A stretch of DNA of 5,367 nt from Pseudomonadota bacterium (GTDB lineage: Bacteria; Myxococcota; Myxococcia; Myxococcales; Anaeromyxobacteraceae): contig JAEYOU010000643.1 of the NCBI GenBank assembly GCA_023411405.1, positions 1 through 5,367 of the forward strand, read 5' to 3'. Of this stretch, positions 1 to 5,367 are shown piece by piece. Under the pieces are notes generated by a model. That model worked only from the letters and a program-made list of their open reading frames with translations. It had not been told where the DNA came from and made no database searches. A program made the translations under genes and the position numbers. Each line of letters begins with the position of its first letter. The first letter of the stretch is position 1.

Positions 1-496
1 CTGCGGGGCGCAGCCCCGTGCGCGCGGCGAGCGCGCCGAGCACCGCGTGCACGAACGGCGCGTCGGTGACCACGAGGCCGTACAGGTGGTAGTCGCCCGC
101 CGCCCCGGCGACGAGCGCGGCCTCCTCCTCCCTGAGCCGCGCGTGGCTCGGGCAGAGGAACGCGTCGCAGGTGAGGACGTCGTAGACCCCGCAGGCGCGG
201 AGGTCGGCGCCGCCGGTGACCTTCGGGTGGGCGAGGCACCCGACGCGCTCCTCGGCCGCGTCGAGGAACCCGAGCAGCGGGCAGATCCGGATCGACGGAA
301 AGACGGGCGCGGGGAGCTCATGGGCCCGCGCGGCCGCCGCGGCGCGGAAGGCCTCCGCCGTCCGCGGCGTCCGGGCGAGGAGAGCGGTGGAGCGCCGGAG
401 CTCGTCCCGGATCGCGGCGCGCGAGAGGTCCGAGCGGTTGTAGAGGCCGCAGCAGGCGCCGCAGCTCGCGCCGTCGCGCTGGCAGAGCTCTACCAA
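1..496 (-). CDS. Cysteine-rich protein of unknown function, partial (C-terminus beyond left edge)
   Basis: An open frame runs without a stop from a TTG codon at 496 to the window edge, giving 165 residues so far. The start is supported by a G-rich Shine-Dalgarno run ending nine bases upstream and by an in-frame CxxCC motif close to the N-terminus. There are nine cysteines: C5, C12, C15, C16, C72, C87, C102, C110 and C115. The motif at 12-20 reads CGACCGLYN, and the segments ICPLLGF (71-77) and TCDAFLCPSH (109-118) hold further cysteines. This spacing suggests metal binding and loosely recalls the CxxCC clusters of YkgJ-type proteins, but I do not recognise the family with confidence. No signal peptide or membrane segment is visible, so it is probably cytoplasmic. 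Codon third positions are almost all G or C, as expected for a real gene here. It starts 22 bases after the archaemetzincin-like gene and is probably co-transcribed with it. Confidence 0.72.
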   Translation of the reverse strand, partial: MVELCQRDGASCGACCGLYNRSDLSRAAIRDELRRSTALLARTPRTAEAFRAAAAARAHELPAPVFPSIRICPLLGFLDAAEERVGCLAHPKVTGGADLRACGVYDVLTCDAFLCPSHARLREEEAALVAGAAGDYHLYGLVVTDAPFVHAVLGALAARTGLRPA

Positions 497-505
497 GAGA
501 CGCCG

Positions 506-514
506 CCCCCCCCT
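506..514 (-). promoter_or_regulatory. G-run ribosome binding site of the cysteine-rich gene
   Basis: On the minus strand this reads A followed by eight Gs, nine bases before the TTG at 496. It can pair with the anti-Shine-Dalgarno CCUCC through a GGGG register or AGGGG. It is the main evidence for choosing TTG, because the frame upstream holds no ATG or GTG start near it. It lies between the archaemetzincin-like stop (519) and the next start, so translation may be coupled. Confidence 0.45.
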
Positions 515-518
515 GCCG

Positions 519-1031
519 TCACGGGAGCCCCAGCGCCGAGCGGCACCCGGCGCAGAGGCCCGGCCCGTTCCGGTCGGAGTCGGCGGGCTCGCTCGACGCG
601 TGCATCGCGCAGCGCGCGTCGGAGCACGCGGCGAGCCCGAGCACGTGTCCGAGCGCATGCACCGCCTGCACTTGCGCCCGGCGCCGGAGCGCGACCGGGT
701 CCGGACCCAGCCGGCCGAGCCCTACCACGGCGGCGCCGAGATCCCGGTCCGCGTCGAAGAGGACGTAGTCGCCCTCGTCCGGCAGGAAGAGATCTCCGTC
801 GACGAGGCCGAGGACCGGCGCCCTCGACGCGGGCCGCAGCCCGGCGAGCCGCCGGAGGACGGCGGGCGCGTGGAACTGCCGGCGCCCGGCGTTCCACGCG
901 TAGGTCGGCCGATCGAGCGCCGGACCGTGCCTCCAGCCGAGCCCCAGCGCGGGGGCGAGCGCGGCGGCCACCTCCGGGAGGAGGCGCGGCGGGAGGTCGC
1001 CGAGGGCGACCACCACCGCGGCCGAGTTCAC
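519..1031 (-). CDS. Archaemetzincin-family protein lacking catalytic Glu and third zinc His (probable pseudoenzyme)
   Basis: This 170-residue protein matches the archaemetzincin (AmzA) plan in length and motif order. It has a short beta-rich N-terminus (VVVALGDLP, 6-14), a segment like the family's AYxxxRxQYxA (TYAWNAGRRQFHA, 43-55), a strand LGLVDGDLFLP (74-84), then the zinc region at 125-163. The family signature is HExxHxxGxxHC(x4)CxM(x about 17)CxxC. Here H125, H129, G132, C136, C141, M143 and C160/C163 are kept, but position 126 is Ala instead of the catalytic Glu (GCG codon at 654-656), and position 135 is Ala instead of the third zinc-binding His (codon at 627-629). The four-Cys structural zinc site therefore looks intact while peptidase activity should be lost. 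The GTG at 1031 was chosen because the frame upstream of it simply translates the tRNA gene. No Shine-Dalgarno is visible, and GTG at 1016 or 1013 remains possible. The reading frame is undamaged, which argues for a maintained non-catalytic role. Confidence 0.8.
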   Translation of the reverse strand: MNSAAVVVALGDLPPRLLPEVAAALAPALGLGWRHGPALDRPTYAWNAGRRQFHAPAVLRRLAGLRPASRAPVLGLVDGDLFLPDEGDYVLFDADRDLGAAVVGLGRLGPDPVALRRRAQVQAVHALGHVLGLAACSDARCAMHASSEPADSDRNGPGLCAGCRSALGLP

Positions 1032-1045
1032 GGTACGTGCAGAGG

Positions 1046-1119
1046 TGGCTGAGGCGGAAGGATTCGAACCTTCATGAGCGGATCCAAAGTCCGCGGTCCT
1101 GCCATTAGACGACGCCTCA
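1046..1119 (-). tRNA. tRNA-Gln (anticodon UUG)
   Basis: The 74-base minus-strand sequence folds into a complete cloverleaf. The acceptor stem is TGAGGCG paired with CGCCTCA, with discriminator G and an encoded CCA (1046-1048). The D-stem is GTC/GAC with a GG-containing loop. The anticodon stem GCGGA/TCCGC carries the loop CTTTGGA, and the T-stem GAAGG/CCTTC carries the loop TTCGAAT. The anticodon is TTG (1085-1087 read on the minus strand), decoding CAA. The weak U1-A72 pair and G73 are glutamine tRNA identity features in E. coli and are present here. The variable loop has four bases. It lies 95 bases after the fabH stop and 14 bases before the archaemetzincin-like start. No clear promoter of its own is visible, so it may be transcribed from upstream. 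Confidence 0.97.
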
Positions 1120-1180
1120 GTAGGTCTCGAACTCACGGCCGGCGCCCCTCGTCACGTGCGCTCCCCCTGCGGCCTCGTGC

Positions 1181-1198
1181 GCGGGCCCCTCCGCCCGC
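1181..1198 (-). terminator. GC-rich hairpin just after fabH, possible attenuator or terminator
   Basis: On the minus strand GCGGGC pairs perfectly with GCCCGC across the six-base loop GGAGGG, 16 bases past the fabH stop. No T-run follows on the minus strand, so it does not meet the usual form of an intrinsic terminator. It may instead stabilise the mRNA 3' end or mark the cleavage boundary before the tRNA. In DNA this GC-rich, such a stem could also be chance. Confidence 0.25.
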
Positions 1199-1214
1199 TT
1201 GCTCCGTGAATCCA

Positions 1215-2210
1215 CTACCAGCGTACCAGGGCGCTCGCCCAAGTAAAGCCGGCCCCGAAGGCGCACAGCCCCACGAGGTCCCCGCGCCGAACGCCCCGCG
1301 CCTGCACCGCCTCGGCGAGGCAGAGCGGGATCGAGGCGGCGGTGGTGTTCCCGTACTTCTGGATGTTGTTGAACACCTGGTCGTCGCGCAGCTCGAGCGA
1401 CCGCTGCACCATCTCCGAGATGCGCAGGTTCGCCTGGTGCGGGATGACGACCTTGAGGTCCTTCGGGGTGAGCCCGTTCCTGTCGAGCGCCTCGCGCAGC
1501 ACCTCCGGCATCCGCACGATCGCGTGCTTGAAGACCTTCTGTCCCTCCATGTGCGGGAAGACGTCCTCGGACGCGCCGATGTCCTGCGGGATGCGCGGGT
1601 GGTAGAGGCTGCCGGGCTTGTCGGTCCAGAGCTCCTTCGCGAACCGGCCGTCGGCGTGGAGGTGGCAGGAGAGGACCCCACGATCCGGGTCGTCCGTCGC
1701 CTCCAGCAGCGCCGCGCCGGCACCGTCGCCGAAGATGACGGCCACGTCGCGGCCGCGCGTCGAGACGTCGAGGCCGGTCGAGTGCACCTCGGAGCCGACG
1801 AGCAGCACCTTCCGGAACATCCCGGTCCGGATCCAGGCGTCGGCGACCGAGAGCCCGTAGAGGAACCCGGTGCACTGGTTGCGGACGTCGATCGCCGGGA
1901 CGCCCGGGAGCCCCAGCTTCGCGTTGAGGAAGCAGCCGTCGCCCGGGAACATGTGGTCGGTCGAGAGCGTCGCGTACACGATCGCCTCGATGTCGGTCGC
2001 CTTCCAGCCGGCGGCGTCGAGGGCGCGCTTCGTGGCCTCGAGCGCGAGGTCGCTGTTGCCCTGGCCGGGCGCCACCCAGCGCCGCTCCTTGATGCCCGTC
2101 CGCTGCGTGATCCACTCGTCCGAGGTCTCCATGTACCGCGTGAGCTCCTCGTTCGTGACCACGCGGTCCGGCGTGCAGGTGCCGAGTGCGGCGAACGCGG
2201 TGCGGGGCAT
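1215..2210 (-). CDS. fabH: 3-oxoacyl-ACP synthase III (KAS III)
   Basis: This 331-residue cytoplasmic thiolase-fold enzyme is expected to condense an acyl-CoA primer with malonyl-ACP, the first elongation step of type II fatty acid synthesis. The Cys-His-Asn triad is complete: C113 in RNQCTGFLYGL, H258 in VIPHQANLRI and N288 in KYGNTTAASIP. The early motif DEWITQRTGI (31-40) supplies the Trp and Arg that contact CoA in FabH. FGDGAGAALL (160-169) and the C-terminal GAGFTWASALVRW (319-331) are also typical. It is slightly longer than E. coli FabH (317 residues), with extra sequence around 195-220. The cysteine sits in NQCTG rather than the ACAGF of housekeeping FabH, so a different acyl primer is possible. 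The ATG at 2210 has a GAGGAG ribosome binding site at 2216-2221, five bases away. It lies 73 bases after gyrB and is not next to other fab genes. Confidence 0.93.
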   Translation of the reverse strand: MPRTAFAALGTCTPDRVVTNEELTRYMETSDEWITQRTGIKERRWVAPGQGNSDLALEATKRALDAAGWKATDIEAIVYATLSTDHMFPGDGCFLNAKLGLPGVPAIDVRNQCTGFLYGLSVADAWIRTGMFRKVLLVGSEVHSTGLDVSTRGRDVAVIFGDGAGAALLEATDDPDRGVLSCHLHADGRFAKELWTDKPGSLYHPRIPQDIGASEDVFPHMEGQKVFKHAIVRMPEVLREALDRNGLTPKDLKVVIPHQANLRISEMVQRSLELRDDQVFNNIQKYGNTTAASIPLCLAEAVQARGVRRGDLVGLCAFGAGFTWASALVRW

Positions 2211-2283
2211 GTGGGCTCCTCGTCGATTGGTGTGGGGTTCGTGCAGCGTTCGCCGCCCGCGCGGCCCGTCCCGCCCCCGCCGC

Positions 2284-4743
2284 CTAGATGTCCAGGTTCT
2301 GCACGTCGAGCGCGTGCCGCTCGATGAACTCGCGGCGCGGGTCCACCGCGTCGCCCATGAGGATCGAGAAGATCTCGTCCGCCTCGACGGCGTCGTCCAC
2401 CCGCACCTGCAGCATCGTGCGGTTGGCCGGGTTCATCGTCGTCTCCCAGAGCTGCTCGGGGTTCATCTCCCCGAGCCCCTTGTAGCGCTGGATGGTCTGG
2501 CCCTGCGTCGCCGACTGCTTGAGCGCGTCCACCATGCTGAAGACGTCGGGCACCTCGCGCTCGCCGTCCGCCGCCTCGAGCTTGTACGGCCCGGCCCCGA
2601 GCTCTGCGATGACGCCGTAGAGCGACGTCATCTCCCCCCACTCGGCGCCCGAGAGGTAGTTGAAGTCCAGCCGGGTCTCGCGCGGCGCGCCCGACACGAT
2701 CGTCTGGTAGACGAGCGCGTCGCAGCCGTGCTCCTCGTCGCGCTCGATCTTGGCGTGGCGCACGATCAGCTCGGGGTGCGCCTTCTGCGCCCGCTCGAAG
2801 ATCTTCTGCACCTGATCCTTCACCTGCTCGTGATCGCGCAGGAGCGCGAGGTCGAGGTCCCCGAGCCGGACGGCCGCGTCCACGATGCGGCTGTCCCGCC
2901 GGCGATCGACCCGCGTCAGCATCGCCCGGTACGCGATCGCCTTGCGCGCGAGGTTCGTCAGCTCCTCGCCCTCGACGGCGGTCTCGCCCGCGGTGAGCCG
3001 CGCCTTCTCCGTCCCCAGGCCGAGGAGGTACTCGTCCATCGACTCCTGGTCCTTGATGTACCGCTCCTTCTTCCCCTTGGAGACGCGGTAGAGCGGCGGC
3101 TGCGCGATGTACAGGTACCCCTTCTCGATCACCTGCGGCATCTGCCGGAAGAAGAAGGTGAGGAGGAGCGTGCGGATGTGGCTCCCGTCCACGTCCGCGT
3201 CGGTCATCACGATGATCCGGTGGTACCGGACCTTGTTGATGTCGTACTCCTCCGGGCCGATCCCGGTGCCCAGCGCGGTGATGAGCGTGGCGATGATCTC
3301 GGACGAGAGCATCTTGTCGAACCGCGCCTTCTCGACGTTCAGGATCTTGCCGCGGAGGGGGAGGATCGCCTGCACGCGGCGGTCCCGCCCCTGCTTGGCC
3401 GAGCCGCCGGCGGAGTCGCCCTCGACGATGTAGAGCTCGCTCTCGGCCGGGTCCTTCGACTGGCAGTCGGCGAGCTTCCCCGGGAGCGAGGCGCCGTCGA
3501 GCGCGCCCTTGCGGCGCACCGTCTCGCGCGCCTTGCGCGCGGCGATCCGCGCCCGGGCCGCCTCGGCGACCTTGCCGCAGACGCGCTTGGCGACGTTGGG
3601 GTTCTCCTCGAGGTACGCCGTGAGCTTCTCGTTGAGCATGGTCTCGACCATGCTCTTCGCCTCGGTGTTCGAGAGCTTCGTCTTGGTCTGCCCCTCGAAG
3701 CTGGCGCCGGGGAGGCGGATCGAGATCACCGCCGCGAGCCCCTCCCGCATGTCGTCGCCGGAGGGCAGCTCGTCCTTGAGGTCCTTGAAGAGGTTGTTCT
3801 TCTGCCCGTACGCGTTGATCGTGCGGGTGAGGGCGGCCTTGAAGCCGATGAGGTGCGTGCCGCCCTCGTGGTTGTGGATGTTGTTCGCGAACGCGAAGAC
3901 CTTCTCGTCGTACGCGTCGTTCCACTGGAGGGCGATCTCGACCTGGGCGGTGCCGCGCTCCGTCTCGACCTCCTGGCGCAGCGCGATGGGCGGCTGGAAC
4001 ATCACCTCGCGGCTCTTGTTCAGGAAGCCCACGAACTCGCGGATGCCGTCCTTGAACAGGAACTCGTGCTTCTTCCCGCTCCGCTCGTCCTCGATGGTGA
4101 TCGTGAGGCCGGCGTTGAGGAAGGCGAGCTCGCGCAGCCGGCCGGACAGCGTCTCGAAGGAGTACTCGGTCACCTCGAAGATCGTCGGGTCGGGCTTGAA
4201 GGTGACCTTCGTCCCGCGCCGCTGCGTCTCGCCGATCGGCGTCACCTTGCCGGCCGGGTTGCCGCGCTCGTACCGCTGCGCCCAGACCTTGCCCTCGCGG
4301 TAGACCTCGACCTTGAGCCACTCGGAGAGCGCGTTCACGCACGTCACGCCGACGCCGTGCAGGCCGCCCGAGACCTTGTACGCGTTCGACTCGAACTTGC
4401 CGCCGGCGTGGAGCTTCGTCATCACCACGTCCAGCGTGTCCATGCCCTTCACCGTGGGGTGAGGACCGATCGGGATGCCCGAGCCGTTGTCGACGATGGT
4501 GATCGAGTTGTCGGCGTGGATCGCGACGTTGATCTCGTTGGCCCGACCGGCCATCGCCTCGTCCACCGAGTTGTCGACGACCTCGTAGACGAGGTGATGC
4601 AGGCCGCGCTCCCCGACGTCGCCGATGTACATGTGCGGCCGCTTGCGGACCGCTTCCAGCCCCTCGAGCACCTTGATGGTATCGGTGCCGTACTGGTCGT
4701 CTCCATTCGAGACGGCGCGCTGGCTTCTCTCGGCGGTTTCCAG
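2284..4743 (-). CDS. gyrB: DNA gyrase subunit B
   Basis: GyrB is the ATPase subunit of the A2B2 gyrase that introduces negative supercoils into DNA. Numbering from the CTG at 4743 (819 residues), the GHKL ATPase domain shows E54 and N58 in YEVVDNSVDEA, D85 in DNGSGIP and the lid motif GGLHGVGVT near 126-134. The TOPRIM domain shows EGDSAGG (E441) and DADVDGSHI (D515, D517, D519), the metal-binding acidic residues. The long segment between about 560 and 730 matches the insertion found in Gram-negative GyrB. The tail QRYKGLGEMNPEQLW followed by DPRREFIE favours GyrB over ParE. The start is uncertain. CTG at 4743 has a GAGG ribosome binding site five bases upstream, and CTG at 4758 would give an MSEAPLE start. 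The only in-frame ATG, at 4833, adds 30 residues rich in AT-ending codons and lies upstream of a likely promoter. It follows recF, as in many bacteria. Confidence 0.97.
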   Translation of the reverse strand: METAERSQRAVSNGDDQYGTDTIKVLEGLEAVRKRPHMYIGDVGERGLHHLVYEVVDNSVDEAMAGRANEINVAIHADNSITIVDNGSGIPIGPHPTVKGMDTLDVVMTKLHAGGKFESNAYKVSGGLHGVGVTCVNALSEWLKVEVYREGKVWAQRYERGNPAGKVTPIGETQRRGTKVTFKPDPTIFEVTEYSFETLSGRLRELAFLNAGLTITIEDERSGKKHEFLFKDGIREFVGFLNKSREVMFQPPIALRQEVETERGTAQVEIALQWNDAYDEKVFAFANNIHNHEGGTHLIGFKAALTRTINAYGQKNNLFKDLKDELPSGDDMREGLAAVISIRLPGASFEGQTKTKLSNTEAKSMVETMLNEKLTAYLEENPNVAKRVCGKVAEAARARIAARKARETVRRKGALDGASLPGKLADCQSKDPAESELYIVEGDSAGGSAKQGRDRRVQAILPLRGKILNVEKARFDKMLSSEIIATLITALGTGIGPEEYDINKVRYHRIIVMTDADVDGSHIRTLLLTFFFRQMPQVIEKGYLYIAQPPLYRVSKGKKERYIKDQESMDEYLLGLGTEKARLTAGETAVEGEELTNLARKAIAYRAMLTRVDRRRDSRIVDAAVRLGDLDLALLRDHEQVKDQVQKIFERAQKAHPELIVRHAKIERDEEHGCDALVYQTIVSGAPRETRLDFNYLSGAEWGEMTSLYGVIAELGAGPYKLEAADGEREVPDVFSMVDALKQSATQGQTIQRYKGLGEMNPEQLWETTMNPANRTMLQVRVDDAVEADEIFSILMGDAVDPRREFIERHALDVQNLDI

Positions 4744-4797
4744 GGGTGCCTCGCTCAGGGTTTCTCTGAAGGGAATTCGTGGGTTACGTGTCGATTG

Positions 4798-4826
4798 GGT
4801 ATAGCAGGCCGGGGGCCCTTGGGCAA
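4798..4826 (-). promoter_or_regulatory. Candidate sigma70-type promoter of gyrB
   Basis: On the minus strand a -35 box TTGCCC (4821-4826) and a -10 box TATACC (4798-4803) are separated by exactly 17 bases, with a TG one base before the -10 (extended -10). Each box matches four of six consensus bases. It lies in the recF-gyrB gap, in locally AT-richer sequence. Transcription would begin near 4790, after the ATG at 4833 but before the CTG candidates at 4758 and 4743. Confidence 0.45.
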
Positions 4827-4860
4827 CGCCCATGACCGGTTCGGAACCCCAGGAAACCGC

Positions 4861-5367
4861 TCAGGAAACGAGCCGCGAAACGACCCCGTTCTCGACGCGG
4901 TGGAGGGCGCTCTCGGGGCCTGCGGCAGCACCGAGCAGCCGCTCGTCGGTGGTCGTGAGGAACGCCTGACCCGGCAGGCTCGCGAGGTACGCCAGGAGGA
5001 AGCCGTTCTTCGCCGGGTCGAGCTCAGAGGAGACGTCGTCGAGGAGGAGGAGCGGAGGGCGGCGCAGCATCGCGCGCAGGTTCTCGATCTCCGCGATCTT
5101 GAGCGCGAGCACGAGGGCGCGCTGCTGGCCCTGGCTCCCGTAGGAGCGCGCCCCCTTGCCGCCGAGCGCGAGGGTCACGTCGTCGGCGTGCGGTCCGACG
5201 GAGGTGAAGCCGCGCTCCCGATCCCGCTCGAGCCGGGCCGCGAGCGCCGCCTCGAGCCGCGCGACGAGCTCGGGCTCGGTCCCCTCGGTTCGGAGCCCGG
5301 AGGCCGCCCGGTACTCGAACGCCGCCGCGGGCGCCGCCGGCCCGGAGATCTCCCGGAAGGCGGCCTC
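4861..5367 (-). CDS. recF: DNA replication and repair protein RecF, partial (N-terminus beyond right edge)
   Basis: RecF is an SMC-like ABC ATPase that helps load RecA at gapped DNA with RecO and RecR. The window holds the last 168 residues. Visible in order are TSVGPHADDV, matching the RecF GPHxxDL region; the ABC signature stretch SYGSQGQQR; the helix LALKIAEIENLR; Walker B with catalytic acidic residues in LLLLDDVSSELD, which includes the D-loop; and the tail that ends at the TGA at 4861. The Walker A motif must lie beyond the edge. The frame is open from 5367, so the GTG at 5178 is internal and not the start. In the GPHRDDL-type motif Ala replaces the common basic residue. gyrB follows on the same strand, with its coding start roughly 100 to 120 bases downstream, which is the conserved origin-region order. 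Confidence 0.95.
   Translation of the reverse strand, partial: EAAFREISGPAAPAAAFEYRAASGLRTEGTEPELVARLEAALAARLERDRERGFTSVGPHADDVTLALGGKGARSYGSQGQQRALVLALKIAEIENLRAMLRRPPLLLLDDVSSELDPAKNGFLLAYLASLPGQAFLTTTDERLLGAAAGPESALHRVENGVVSRLVS

Noticed and set aside
47..1108. Long plus-strand open frame across the left region
   Set aside because: Its product is Arg/Pro/Ala-rich with no motif, it runs through the tRNA gene antisense, and two minus-strand frames over the same bases have clear protein motifs. It is an artefact of high GC.
1032..1136. N-terminal extension of the archaemetzincin-like protein from the codon at 1136
   Set aside because: These codons translate the tRNA-Gln itself (the ASSNGRTADFGS type of string seen when tRNAs are translated), so the extension is not real.
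2211..2283. Terminator or promoter in the gyrB-fabH gap
   Set aside because: The gap is GC-rich with no convincing -10 box, and its only pairings (GCC with GGC) are too short. Only the fabH ribosome binding site is supported.
1074..2327. Plus-strand open frame opposite fabH
   Set aside because: It is antisense to an intact KAS III gene, has low-complexity composition, and begins inside the tRNA gene.
1133..4342. Very long minus-strand frame overlapping gyrB and fabH
   Set aside because: It is the out-of-frame shadow of both genes, dominated by Arg, Gly, Ala and Ser, with no conserved domain.
4449..4706. Short minus-strand frame beginning METTSTAP at 4706
   Set aside because: It is a frame-shifted reading of the conserved GyrB N-terminus. 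Its product is Ser/Thr/Arg-rich, and the GyrB frame carries all the motifs.
4804..4860. Small inverted repeats after recF (GGTT-CCG-AACC and GGGC-GTT-GCCC) as a recF terminator
   Set aside because: The stems are only four base pairs and no T-run follows, so they cannot be told from chance in GC-rich DNA.

Overview
The window is very GC-rich, with G or C at nearly every third codon position. All supportable genes lie on the minus strand. The order recF, gyrB, then a FabH-type synthase, with GyrB and FabH sequences of deltaproteobacterial style, suggests a Myxococcota genome, possibly Anaeromyxobacter or a relative. That assignment rests on recalled family resemblance, not on a search. The recF-gyrB pair is the downstream half of the classic dnaA-dnaN-recF-gyrB block, so the replication origin is probably near, beyond the right edge of the window.

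Reading in the direction of transcription (right to left): the C-terminal half of recF enters from the right edge and ends at 4861. A roughly 100-base leader follows, with a candidate sigma70-type promoter (4798-4826). Next comes a complete gyrB (stop at 2284), whose start codon is unclear because the only in-frame ATG lies upstream of that promoter in sequence that does not look coding. After 73 bases comes fabH (2210 to 1215), with an intact Cys-His-Asn triad and a good ribosome binding site. A hairpin at 1181-1198 lies just past its stop, and then a tRNA-Gln(UUG) gene with encoded CCA at 1046-1119.

The left fifth is less ordinary. Only 14 bases after the tRNA starts a 170-residue protein of the archaemetzincin family. 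It keeps the four structural-zinc cysteines but has alanine in place of both the catalytic glutamate and the third zinc histidine, so it is probably a catalytically dead member. It is followed 22 bases later by a cysteine-rich protein of unknown function, starting at a TTG codon behind a run of eight Gs and running off the left edge.

Functionally, recF and gyrB serve recombination repair and DNA supercoiling, fabH serves initiation of fatty acid (or related acyl) synthesis, and the tRNA serves translation. The archaemetzincin-like protein and its cysteine-rich partner look like a small unit whose role cannot be read from the sequence. No mobile elements, CRISPR arrays or long repeats were seen, and no stretch over 300 bases lacks a gene.
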